This document shows, in pieces, positions 55,051-62,644 of a DNA stretch of 64,000 nucleotides (position 1 is its first letter; each line of letters starts with the position of its first letter). A program made the translations under genes and the position numbers. This DNA comes from Nitrospira sp. GTDB taxonomy: Bacteria; Nitrospirota; Nitrospiria; Nitrospirales; Nitrospiraceae. The stretch lies in NCBI GenBank assembly GCA_024330965.1, contig JANDJL010000002.1:124001-188000 (forward strand), given 5' to 3'. A model generated the notes under the pieces. It did not search any database. It worked only from the letters and a program-made list of their open reading frames with translations, and was not told where the DNA came from.

Positions 55051-56064
55051 TCAATCGGGAAAGGGAGCCGTCGAGGGATCCAACACGCGGTTCGGCACTA
55101 AATAGTTTGACACATAGTCACGCACCGCAACGTCGAGAGGTGTAATGGGCCGATCATACCCTGTTGCCCGCAATTTCCCGATGTCGGCCTGAGTAAAATA
55201 TTGATAGCGGGAGCGCAGATCTTCCGGCATTTCGATAAATTCGATCTTCGGTTCTTTCCCCAGTGCCCGGAACACAGCCATGGCCAGTTGCTTCCACGTA
55301 TGCGCCACGCCAGATCCGATGTTGAACAGCCCAGACGCCATCGGATGCGCGGCGAGGTGCAGTGTCATGTCCACCGCATCCTTTACATACAGAAAGTCCC
55401 GCTGCTGTTCACCGTCTCGATACTCCTGCCGATAGCTCTTAAACAGTCGGATCGTTCCCTCGACCCGCGCCTGAGCCGTCGCCTTGTGCACCACGCTGCG
55501 CATGTCGCCCTTGTGATCTTCGTTGGGCCCGAATACGTTGAAGTATTTCAGGCCCACGATTCGATCGAGCAGACCGGCCCGCCACGCATATCGATCAAAC
55601 AAGTGTTTGGAAAACCCATAGGCGTTGAGCGGCATGAATCGATCCAGCTCCGGCTCGGTATCGCTCATGCCGGCGCTGCCGTCTCCATAGGTCGCGGCCG
55701 ATGACGCGTACAGAAACCGGACGTTCTTTTCAAGCGCCCAATGGCAGAGTGACTTGGTAAATTCGAAGTTGTTTTTCACCAAATAGGCCGCATCCCGCTC
55801 CGTGGTAGAGGAGCACGCTCCCATGTGCAGGACTACGTCGAATTTTCCCAACGAACCGTTGAGCAAGCGAGGCAAAAGCTCGTCGGCCTCAAGATAATCG
55901 TGAAACCGGAGCGGGGCTAGATGGCGCCATTTCTCCGTCGATCGCAACCGATCGACGAGCACCAGACGCTCGCAACCCCGCCGATTCAATCCCCAGACCA
56001 GTGCGCTGCCAATGAAGCCGGCTCCCCCTGTCACGAGGATCCGGCTCTCCTCCAGGCGAATCAT
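55051..56064 (-). CDS. hldD: ADP-L-glycero-D-manno-heptose 6-epimerase
   Basis: 337 aa from MIRLEESRILVTGGAGFIGS (GGAGFIG, residues 13-19); earlier ATGs overlap the upstream gene. ASSAATYGDG and NAYGFSKHLFD (YxxxK) are the catalytic residues and NVFGPNEDHKGDMRSV is characteristic of HldD. It makes the L,D-heptose of the LPS inner core, so this is a lipopolysaccharide-bearing cell. Confidence 0.92.
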   Translation of the reverse strand: MIRLEESRILVTGGAGFIGSALVWGLNRRGCERLVLVDRLRSTEKWRHLAPLRFHDYLEADELLPRLLNGSLGKFDVVLHMGACSSTTERDAAYLVKNNFEFTKSLCHWALEKNVRFLYASSAATYGDGSAGMSDTEPELDRFMPLNAYGFSKHLFDRYAWRAGLLDRIVGLKYFNVFGPNEDHKGDMRSVVHKATAQARVEGTIRLFKSYRQEYRDGEQQRDFLYVKDAVDMTLHLAAHPMASGLFNIGSGVAHTWKQLAMAVFRALGKEPKIEFIEMPEDLRSRYQYFTQADIGKLRATGYDRPITPLDVAVRDYVSNYLVPNRVLDPSTAPFPD

Positions 56065-56068
56065 GCCG

Positions 56069-57046
56069 TTACCAGTCGAGGACATAGGCAAAGATCAACG
56101 GAGCCACGATGGTGGCGTCGGATTCGATCATGAACTTTGGCGTGTCGGCCCCTAACTTGCCCCAGGTGATCTTCTCGTTGGGAACGGCTCCGGAATAGGA
56201 CCCGTAGCTGGTCGTCGAATCGCTGATCTGACAGAAATAGCCCCACAGAGGGACCTGTTCTAATCGCAAATCTTGGCTCAACATCGGCACGACACAGATA
56301 GGGAAATCGCCGGCAATACCGCCGCCGATTTGGAAAAAGCCCACCGATTGAACGGCGGACTCACGCCGGTACCACTCGGCCAGCTCGATCATGTATTCGA
56401 TCCCGCTCCGAACCGTGTGCACGTTGCCGATCTTTTTGGTGATGCACTGGGCCGCGTACATATTGCCCAACGTCGAGTCTTCCCAGCCTGGCACAAACAA
56501 CGGCAGATCGCGTTCCGCTGCCATGCACACCCAGCTATCTTGGGGATCGATTTGATAATACTCCTTCAGCGTCCCCTGGCGGAGCACGCGATACAAAAAT
56601 TCGTGCGGGAAGTATCGTTTCCCGGCACGATCCGCCGCCGACCATTCCTGGAACACCGCCCGCTCCACACGGCGCATGGCTTCTTCTTCGGGAATGCAGG
56701 TGTCGGTCACTCGATTGAGGTGCCGCTCAAGCAACCGTTGCTCGTCCCGCGTGTTCAACTCGCGGTAATGGGGAATTCGTTCATAGTGATCGTGCGCCAC
56801 CAAGTTAAACACGTCTTCCTCAAGGTTCGCCCCCGTGCAACAGATGGCATGCACCTTGTCTTTGCGAATCATCTCCGCAAGCGACAGGCCCAGTTCCGCC
56901 GTACTCATGGCGCCGGCGATCGTCACCAACATCTTGCCGCCCTTTTCTAAATGAGCCCGATAGGCATGGGCTGCGTCTTTCAGCGACGCGGCGTTGAAAT
57001 GCCGATAATGATGATCGATAAACTGCGAGATGGACATTGGTTTCAT
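56069..57046 (-). CDS. Deoxyhypusine synthase-like protein
   Basis: 325 aa. GKMLVTIAGAMSTAELGLSL, ICCTGANLEEDVFNLVAHDHY and ITWGKLGADTPKF are the deoxyhypusine synthase landmarks; Lys297 lies where the active-site lysine forms the enzyme-spermidine intermediate. Bacteria lack eIF5A, so a homospermidine-type or other polyamine reaction is likely. GGGAGA precedes the ATG. It ends just upstream of hldD. Confidence 0.86.
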   Translation of the reverse strand: MKPMSISQFIDHHYRHFNAASLKDAAHAYRAHLEKGGKMLVTIAGAMSTAELGLSLAEMIRKDKVHAICCTGANLEEDVFNLVAHDHYERIPHYRELNTRDEQRLLERHLNRVTDTCIPEEEAMRRVERAVFQEWSAADRAGKRYFPHEFLYRVLRQGTLKEYYQIDPQDSWVCMAAERDLPLFVPGWEDSTLGNMYAAQCITKKIGNVHTVRSGIEYMIELAEWYRRESAVQSVGFFQIGGGIAGDFPICVVPMLSQDLRLEQVPLWGYFCQISDSTTSYGSYSGAVPNEKITWGKLGADTPKFMIESDATIVAPLIFAYVLDW

Positions 57047-57170
57047 ATAAACATCTCCCTTCTGGCTCGACCTGTTCTGCTTCGTCAGCGCGTTTCACAA
57101 CGGTCAAGCCATGCGGATCTTACCTTATAGCCACCGGTCAATCAAATCATCATTCTCACGAACGATTCGT

Positions 57171-59222
57171 TTAAAAATACCACGCCATCCCTCCCAGAAA
57201 GGTTCGGGGATTCCCCGGCACGAAGTGGATATCCAGCACCCCGTCCGGCTCACTCCTCAGTCGCGATTCAAACGCGAAGATCGCCTGTTCCCACTCGGTA
57301 TTGAACAGATTCTGCACAAACCAAAAGACTTCGAGCCGTCCGTGCGGCAATCGCACCGGAATACGGTAGCGTTGCGAAAGATCAAACGTGATCCACGACG
57401 GCGACCTGATACTCCGATCCTCGATAAGCGGACGAGCGCCAAGATACGTCACTTGCAGTTGAGAGACGAGTCCTTCCGGCCAATGGAGAATGGCCGCGCC
57501 ATACGCCGTGTATTCCGGCGCCAATGGAATCGCGTCTCCATTGCGGAACTCGGCATGGGTCCAAGTGAAGCTGCCGTTCACATAGAGCGGCCCCCAGATC
57601 CGGCCTCGCGCAGCCACCTCAAACCCTTGCCGCCTGGAGGCTCCACGGATCTCGGTCGTTCCTTCGTCGCCGACGAAGACAAGTTCCGACTCGAGATCCA
57701 AACGCCACGCCGTGGCGATCAGTTCAAGCCGCTCGCCCCCCCACGGCCTGGAACGGATACCGATCTCATACGTTCTCGCCCTTGCAAGTGGCGAGGCTCC
57801 GAGCGCCACCGCTGACCTCGCGTCATTGCCGTGAAATCCTTCGCCATAATTGACAAAGAATTCCGTCTTCGTCCAGGGTCCGAGCATCATGCTCATCTTC
57901 GGAAGAACGATGCCGGAGCCTTTCCGCCCCTCGGGTCGTTCCGCACATGTGTCACAGCGATTCGTCACGCGAAACGTGAAAAACTCTCCGCGAACTCCTC
58001 CTGCGAATCGCAGCCACGGCAGCGGTTGAATCTCCGCTTTCGCGAACGGAGCATAGGACACCGTGATGGTATCGCTATCGATCGTGGTGCCGGTCGGAAC
58101 CCGCAGTGTCTGAGTCCCCAACATGGTATGCACGTCATCCACTCGCGTTTGAAACCCCACGGTCCCAATCGCCGGCATGCCCAGAATTGTTCCCCGTTGT
58201 TTGTAGCCGATATCGCCGCCATAGATGACACGGCGGTCGAATTGGGCGAAGCCGTCACCATTGACGGGGTCGTTGAGGAAAAACGTGAAATCCGTGAACA
58301 GATCCAGCCGATAGTATTGCCCGTAGCCGTTGGCAAACAACTCGCCACCCGAGGTCGTATCGTAGTGATAGTTGAGTTGACCGGTGGTTCTGAGCGTATT
58401 CCCCCCTTCATACGGATTGAGAGAGCCGAACCGATCCAACAGCCCGGTACTCACGACACGGAACGGAATCTCACCGGAGCCGTCCCATCGGGACTGAAGA
58501 AACGTGGCTTGTAGGCTGAGTTCATCTCGCCCGGTCACGTTCGTGGTCACTTTGCCGAACACATTGGCCCGATGGTACTGATTGTCGTTCAGATACGGGC
58601 CGTTCGTATAGAATCCCTCGGCGGCAAACAAGGTGCGCACTCGCTCTTTAGTCGGGGAGAACATGAGCAGATACCGCTGCGTGCTGAATTGCCCGCCGGT
58701 GCCTTGAATCACACCTTCTTTGACCAGATCGCGCGTCCGAAAATTCACCGCTCCCGCCGTGACAAAATCGCCGTACTCCGGTAGGTACGCGCCCTTGTGG
58801 ACGTCGATGCCCTCGATCGTTTCGGGGATGATGAAGTTGAGATCCGTGTAGCCTTGACCGTGCGCATGGGATCGCAGATTGATCGGCATCCCATCAAGGA
58901 AAAATCCCACGTCCGTCCCATGGTCCGCGTCGAAGCCACGGAGGAAATATTGATCGGCCTTCCCGGCGCCGCCGGAATGTTCGACGGCTACAAAACCTGG
59001 AATCAGGCGAAGCACCTGGGCGGGACGTCCCTGGGGCTGCAGAACGATTTCGTTGTCCGGAATGAACTGTTGAGAAGAAGCTGCCACCGGCCGTTCTACT
59101 CGGACAGACACTTCCGGGACCTCGAGTTCCGGTTCGTCAGGGTCATGGGCCCAGGCCTTTCCCCACGAACTGAGAGCAAACGCAAGAGCAAGCACGAATA
59201 TCATTGCGCGCGTCATGTCCAC
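57171..59222 (-). CDS. TonB-dependent outer-membrane receptor, probably for nickel or a nickel chelate
   Basis: 683 aa. Signal peptide with cleavage probably after AWA (residue 25). A plug domain (residues about 30-150: LIPGFVAVEHSGGAGKADQY, RGFDADHGTDVGFFLDGMPI) and a 22-strand barrel ending in Phe (GGMAWYF). The family takes up metal chelates, B12 or other large ligands using TonB energy. Substrate is inferred: the gene lies behind nikR and a DUF3842 gene on the same strand. The leader 59223-59341 has a possible RNA structure. Confidence 0.85.
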   Translation of the reverse strand: MDMTRAMIFVLALAFALSSWGKAWAHDPDEPELEVPEVSVRVERPVAASSQQFIPDNEIVLQPQGRPAQVLRLIPGFVAVEHSGGAGKADQYFLRGFDADHGTDVGFFLDGMPINLRSHAHGQGYTDLNFIIPETIEGIDVHKGAYLPEYGDFVTAGAVNFRTRDLVKEGVIQGTGGQFSTQRYLLMFSPTKERVRTLFAAEGFYTNGPYLNDNQYHRANVFGKVTTNVTGRDELSLQATFLQSRWDGSGEIPFRVVSTGLLDRFGSLNPYEGGNTLRTTGQLNYHYDTTSGGELFANGYGQYYRLDLFTDFTFFLNDPVNGDGFAQFDRRVIYGGDIGYKQRGTILGMPAIGTVGFQTRVDDVHTMLGTQTLRVPTGTTIDSDTITVSYAPFAKAEIQPLPWLRFAGGVRGEFFTFRVTNRCDTCAERPEGRKGSGIVLPKMSMMLGPWTKTEFFVNYGEGFHGNDARSAVALGASPLARARTYEIGIRSRPWGGERLELIATAWRLDLESELVFVGDEGTTEIRGASRRQGFEVAARGRIWGPLYVNGSFTWTHAEFRNGDAIPLAPEYTAYGAAILHWPEGLVSQLQVTYLGARPLIEDRSIRSPSWITFDLSQRYRIPVRLPHGRLEVFWFVQNLFNTEWEQAIFAFESRLRSEPDGVLDIHFVPGNPRTFLGGMAWYF

Positions 59223-59266
59223 TACACCTCACCAAGAATTCCGTGGACGGATGAGACGCCTACGAT

Positions 59267-59314
59267 GGTCTCTCAGCAGTCGGCTCACCGACCGGCATAG
59301 ACCCTGGTGGTCTC
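59267..59314 (-). promoter_or_regulatory. Candidate structured leader of the TonB receptor gene
   Basis: On the minus strand GAGACC occurs twice and GGTCT once between them (plus-strand GGTCTC at 59267-59272 and 59309-59314, AGACC at 59299-59303), so the middle word can pair with either copy. A GTCGG/CCGAC hairpin lies inside. Such mutually exclusive stems are typical of switches, but I recognise no known class. Confidence 0.3.
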
Positions 59315-59341
59315 GCAACTCTGAATGGAAGAAGAATGGGC

Positions 59342-59767
59342 TTATGCTCGACAGGGTGCTTGCGCGGTAACACGGACCCGTGAGAGGCACTCGTCGATCA
59401 ACGTATCCATCGTGCGGCCTTCAGTCCCCACGATTTCGACACGAAGTCGATTCAGCGGCAACAGCACCTTCTTGGCCTTCGCCTCAAGAATCGCTTTGAC
59501 GAGATCCGGAGTGACCTCGCCTAACATGGCGCCGGGCAACACCATATTCAACGAGGCGACAATGACATCGACCGTCGGCATCATCTGAGCAATCGCATCG
59601 ACGCCGCATGCCACTTGTTCAGCCCCGGCCTTTCTCATCGCCTCGGCAGCGGCGCGGTTGGTTCCCACTGCCATGATCCGACAATCGAGAGTCAAGGTTT
59701 CCCGCAACCCCGACACCAGCCGGGAACCCAGCCCACCGCCTCGACCATCAATCACACAGACCCGCAT
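59342..59767 (-). CDS. DUF3842 family protein
   Basis: 141 aa, Rossmann-like: MRVCVIDGRGGGLGSRLVSG holds a glycine-rich nucleotide loop and the middle TVDVIVASLNMVLPGAMLGE is conserved-looking. The family is uncharacterised. It starts 3 nt after nikR and precedes the TonB receptor by 119 nt. Confidence 0.8.
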   Translation of the reverse strand: MRVCVIDGRGGGLGSRLVSGLRETLTLDCRIMAVGTNRAAAEAMRKAGAEQVACGVDAIAQMMPTVDVIVASLNMVLPGAMLGEVTPDLVKAILEAKAKKVLLPLNRLRVEIVGTEGRTMDTLIDECLSRVRVTAQAPCRA

Positions 59768-59770
59768 GGT

Positions 59771-60205
59771 TCAGTCCAGATGCTTTCCAGTGGTCGTCAT
59801 GGTCAACTTCCCGTGCTTCACGCCTTTGACACTTACCAACGCATCAGCCACTTTTCGAATCTCCGATCCCGTTCCTTTTACGACCAGCACTTCGAGACAA
59901 TGATCATGGTCGAGATGCACATGCATACTGGAGAGGATCTGCCTGTGATGGTCATGCTGAATATCCGTCAACTTACTCGTCAGGCCACGCACGTGATGGT
60001 TATACACGAAGGTGATGGTCCCGATAGTTTCCTGATCATGATCCCATTCCTGCCCGACGAGGTCGTCTCGGATCAGGTCCCGCAGCGCCTCGGACCGGTT
60101 GGTATAGCCGCGCACCCTGATACGGCGGTCGAAGGCATCCAGCAGCCGCCGGTCGAGCGAGACACCGAACCGCACCAGTGGGTTCGCACGATATGGGCGT
60201 GTCAT
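59771..60205 (-). CDS. nikR: Nickel-responsive transcriptional regulator
   Basis: 144 aa from ATG 60203-60205 (TTG three codons earlier possible). N-terminal ribbon-helix-helix ([33 protein letters not shown]) and C-terminal ACT-like metal domain with all four nickel ligands at the E. coli spacing: His84, His95, His97 and Cys103. NikR represses nickel uptake genes when nickel is bound. It heads a nikR-DUF3842-TonB receptor run. Confidence 0.92.
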   Translation of the reverse strand: MTRPYRANPLVRFGVSLDRRLLDAFDRRIRVRGYTNRSEALRDLIRDDLVGQEWDHDQETIGTITFVYNHHVRGLTSKLTDIQHDHHRQILSSMHVHLDHDHCLEVLVVKGTGSEIRKVADALVSVKGVKHGKLTMTTTGKHLD

Positions 60206-60224
60206 GATTTTCAAAAACGTAGCA

Positions 60225-60239
60225 CTGCTGAACGAGCAG
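60225..60239. promoter_or_regulatory. Small inverted repeat upstream of nikR
   Basis: CTGCT-GAACG-AGCAG lies 20-35 nt upstream of the nikR start. It could be an operator half-site arrangement or a hairpin. It does not match the enterobacterial NikR operator, so binding is speculative. Confidence 0.25.
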
Positions 60240-60276
60240 CGTCAAGGGACAGAACGAATAATGCGTCCCAGATGCA

Positions 60277-61689
60277 CTAGTCGTTCTGAATCGGTACGTA
60301 CAGCACGTTGCCCTGCCGATTGATGAGCAGCAGGGCGAGATCGGTAGGTTTCAGGGGATCGGCCAGCCGTTGGAGGGCCATAAAACTTCCGACTGGTTGC
60401 CGGTTCAGTTCGAGAATGACGTCGCCCGGCTGTAAACCGGACACTTCCGCCAGCGATCCTTCTTCCACATCGGTCACGACGACGCCGCTTGTGACGGGCA
60501 GGTCCATCTGTCTCGCCAGCGAGACGGTGATATCGTCGAACACCACGCCGGAGAGCGGATGGGCGGCCGAAGAGGCGGAAGACACAGCCTGGGGTTTCTT
60601 GACCCGCTCGCGCGGCGCCTCCTGGATCACCAATTCGGCTTGGTACAATCGGCCGTCCCGAATGAGATCGATCTGATGTTTGCTGCCGATCGCAGCCTGC
60701 GCGATCAGGTTACGAAGGTGGCCGCTGTCCAACACGTCGCGCCCGCCGAAACGCACGACCACGTCTCCCCGCTTGAGGCCGGCCCGCTCTGCCGACCCCT
60801 TGGGCTGCACGTCCGTCACAATCGCACCTTTGATATCGGGCAGGCGGAAGATCTTGGCCAGCATCGGGCTCACGTCCTGTGTCGAGGCCCCGAGAAATCC
60901 ACGAACCACTCGCCCTGTTTTGAGCAAACTCTGCATCGCGGCGCGGGCCATATTGCTGGGAATCGCAAAGCCGACCCCCACGTTCCCGCCGGTGGGGCTT
61001 GCAATCGCCGTGTTGATGCCGACCAGTTCGCCGTGAATGTTGACGAGAGCGCCACCCGAATTGCCCGGATTGATCGGCGCATCGGTCTGGATGAAGTCTT
61101 CGAAATCCGCCACGCCGACGTCCGCCCGTCCGACGGCGCTCACGATGCCGAAGGTCACGGTGCGACTCAATCCGAGCGGACTGCCGATCGCCAAGACAAA
61201 GTCGCCCACCGCCAGTTTGCTCGAATCGCCCCAGGTCGCCGCCGAGAGATTCGTCGCCTGAATCTTGACCACCGCCACGTCGGTCTTCGGATCGCTCGCC
61301 ACCACCTTTCCCTTGAACTGACGGCGATCCGACAAAATCACTTCGACGTCCACGGCGTCGGCCACCACATGGTTGTTCGTGACGATCAATCCATCCGGCG
61401 AGACGATCACGCCAGACCCTTGACCATACTGCCGGCGCGTCGGAGGCTCCTTGAACAGCCCAAACGGCAAGGCTTCATCGCTGAAGGCTTGGTCTCGCAC
61501 CACCACGGTGGAGGCGATGCTCACCACCGCCGGAATCACCTTGCCGGCGGCGGCCTTCACTTGACTCTGCAAATCCTGGCCTCCGGCCGCGCGGACATCC
61601 GGCACATCAAGCATCAAGCAGGCGACCACAGCCCAACCAGCCCTCATGCCCCAGACGGCCCACCCATTCATCAACCGGCGATTCTTCAC
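60277..61689 (-). CDS. htrA: HtrA/DegP-family periplasmic serine protease
   Basis: 470 aa from the GTG at 61687-61689, which has AAGGGAG eight bases upstream and begins a proper signal peptide (VKNRRLMNGWAVWG). Trypsin-like triad His107, Asp137 and Ser211 (VTNNHVV, DPKTDVAVV, NPGNSGGALV), then two PDZ domains (about residues 260-350 and 380-460). Periplasmic protein quality control. A Ser/Ala-rich linker joins the PDZ domains. Confidence 0.94.
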   Translation of the reverse strand: MKNRRLMNGWAVWGMRAGWAVVACLMLDVPDVRAAGGQDLQSQVKAAAGKVIPAVVSIASTVVVRDQAFSDEALPFGLFKEPPTRRQYGQGSGVIVSPDGLIVTNNHVVADAVDVEVILSDRRQFKGKVVASDPKTDVAVVKIQATNLSAATWGDSSKLAVGDFVLAIGSPLGLSRTVTFGIVSAVGRADVGVADFEDFIQTDAPINPGNSGGALVNIHGELVGINTAIASPTGGNVGVGFAIPSNMARAAMQSLLKTGRVVRGFLGASTQDVSPMLAKIFRLPDIKGAIVTDVQPKGSAERAGLKRGDVVVRFGGRDVLDSGHLRNLIAQAAIGSKHQIDLIRDGRLYQAELVIQEAPRERVKKPQAVSSASSAAHPLSGVVFDDITVSLARQMDLPVTSGVVVTDVEEGSLAEVSGLQPGDVILELNRQPVGSFMALQRLADPLKPTDLALLLINRQGNVLYVPIQND

Positions 61690-61825
61690 TGGCCGCACTC
61701 CCTTTTGATCATATGGCCCCAGGTCCAAATGGCAATGCTGCGCGAACCTATCATAGGCAACCGGCTTCTGCACGATATTCGAAAGAGGCGTCCCCTGAAC
61801 AGAGGAAGGAAGAAACGGGCCTCTG

Positions 61826-62644
61826 TTAGAACCAAAGCCTGACGCCCGCCACAAATCGAACCTGACTCGGATTACCTCCTTCTTCCCTGACCAACGTCGC
61901 GGTCTCACCGAAACTTCGGTCAATCGAGAATCCGACATAGGGAGCGAATTCCCGCCGGATCTCATAACGGAGCCGGAGGCCGAACTCCAGATTGTTGAGC
62001 CCGGAGCCGATGGTAAACCGCTCGACCCGTTGCGCTGCCATGTTCGTTTCGAACCGTCCTTGCAGGATCAGTCGTTGCGTCAGCAGGAAATCCTTGGTCA
62101 AGGACAGCCGCCCCGACACATGACCGCCTTGATCGATGAACAGCGCGGCTTCCAGCTCGTAATTGTACGGCACCAGGCCCTGGATGCCGATCACACCCAG
62201 TCCGCGCGTCACATTCCGCCCGCGGAACCGTTGCGTTTCAACGCGCGAGCCGATCTGCACATCATAGTATTTGGCGACGAACCGGCCGTACAACAGTTGG
62301 AAGTCCACATCGTAGTCCGCCTTGAACGCCGTATCCTGCTGTCCCTCGCTTTTGAACCAGAGCCGGTGGTGGTCGCCGCCGTACCATCCGTCGAGATCCC
62401 ATCGATAATCGTCTCGTTCCGGCCTCGCCCCACCGGCAGGTCGGTATTCCAACAGGTCCATGAGCACGAACAGATAGGGTTGGTGATCATGGACAGGGCT
62501 CGGCCACCTCGCCGGCGGAGGCGACGCAGGTTGTGACATCGCAGGAGATTCGGTCGGTGGTTGTGCACCGGCATGAGAGACCAGACCGATCCCAACAGAG
62601 CAGACCAGAATCGCCATCCACAGCCATGGCCGTGCAGTTCTCAT
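61826..62644 (-). CDS. copB: Copper resistance outer-membrane protein CopB
   Basis: 272 aa; the ATG at 62642-62644 overlaps the copA stop (ATGA). Signal peptide ending near SHAGA. The rest is a CopB/PcoB beta-barrel domain (WDLDGWYGGDHHRLWFKSEG, ELEAALFIDQGGHVSGRLSL) ending in Phe. It works with the periplasmic oxidase CopA in copper tolerance. The Met/His-rich linker of some homologues is short here. Confidence 0.9.
   Translation of the reverse strand: MRTARPWLWMAILVCSVGIGLVSHAGAQPPTESPAMSQPASPPPARWPSPVHDHQPYLFVLMDLLEYRPAGGARPERDDYRWDLDGWYGGDHHRLWFKSEGQQDTAFKADYDVDFQLLYGRFVAKYYDVQIGSRVETQRFRGRNVTRGLGVIGIQGLVPYNYELEAALFIDQGGHVSGRLSLTKDFLLTQRLILQGRFETNMAAQRVERFTIGSGLNNLEFGLRLRYEIRREFAPYVGFSIDRSFGETATLVREEGGNPSQVRFVAGVRLWF

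Noticed and set aside
59223-59341. TPP or cobalamin riboswitch before the TonB receptor
   Set aside because: A CTGAGA-like word appears, but the rest of the TPP core and all conserved cobalamin elements are missing.
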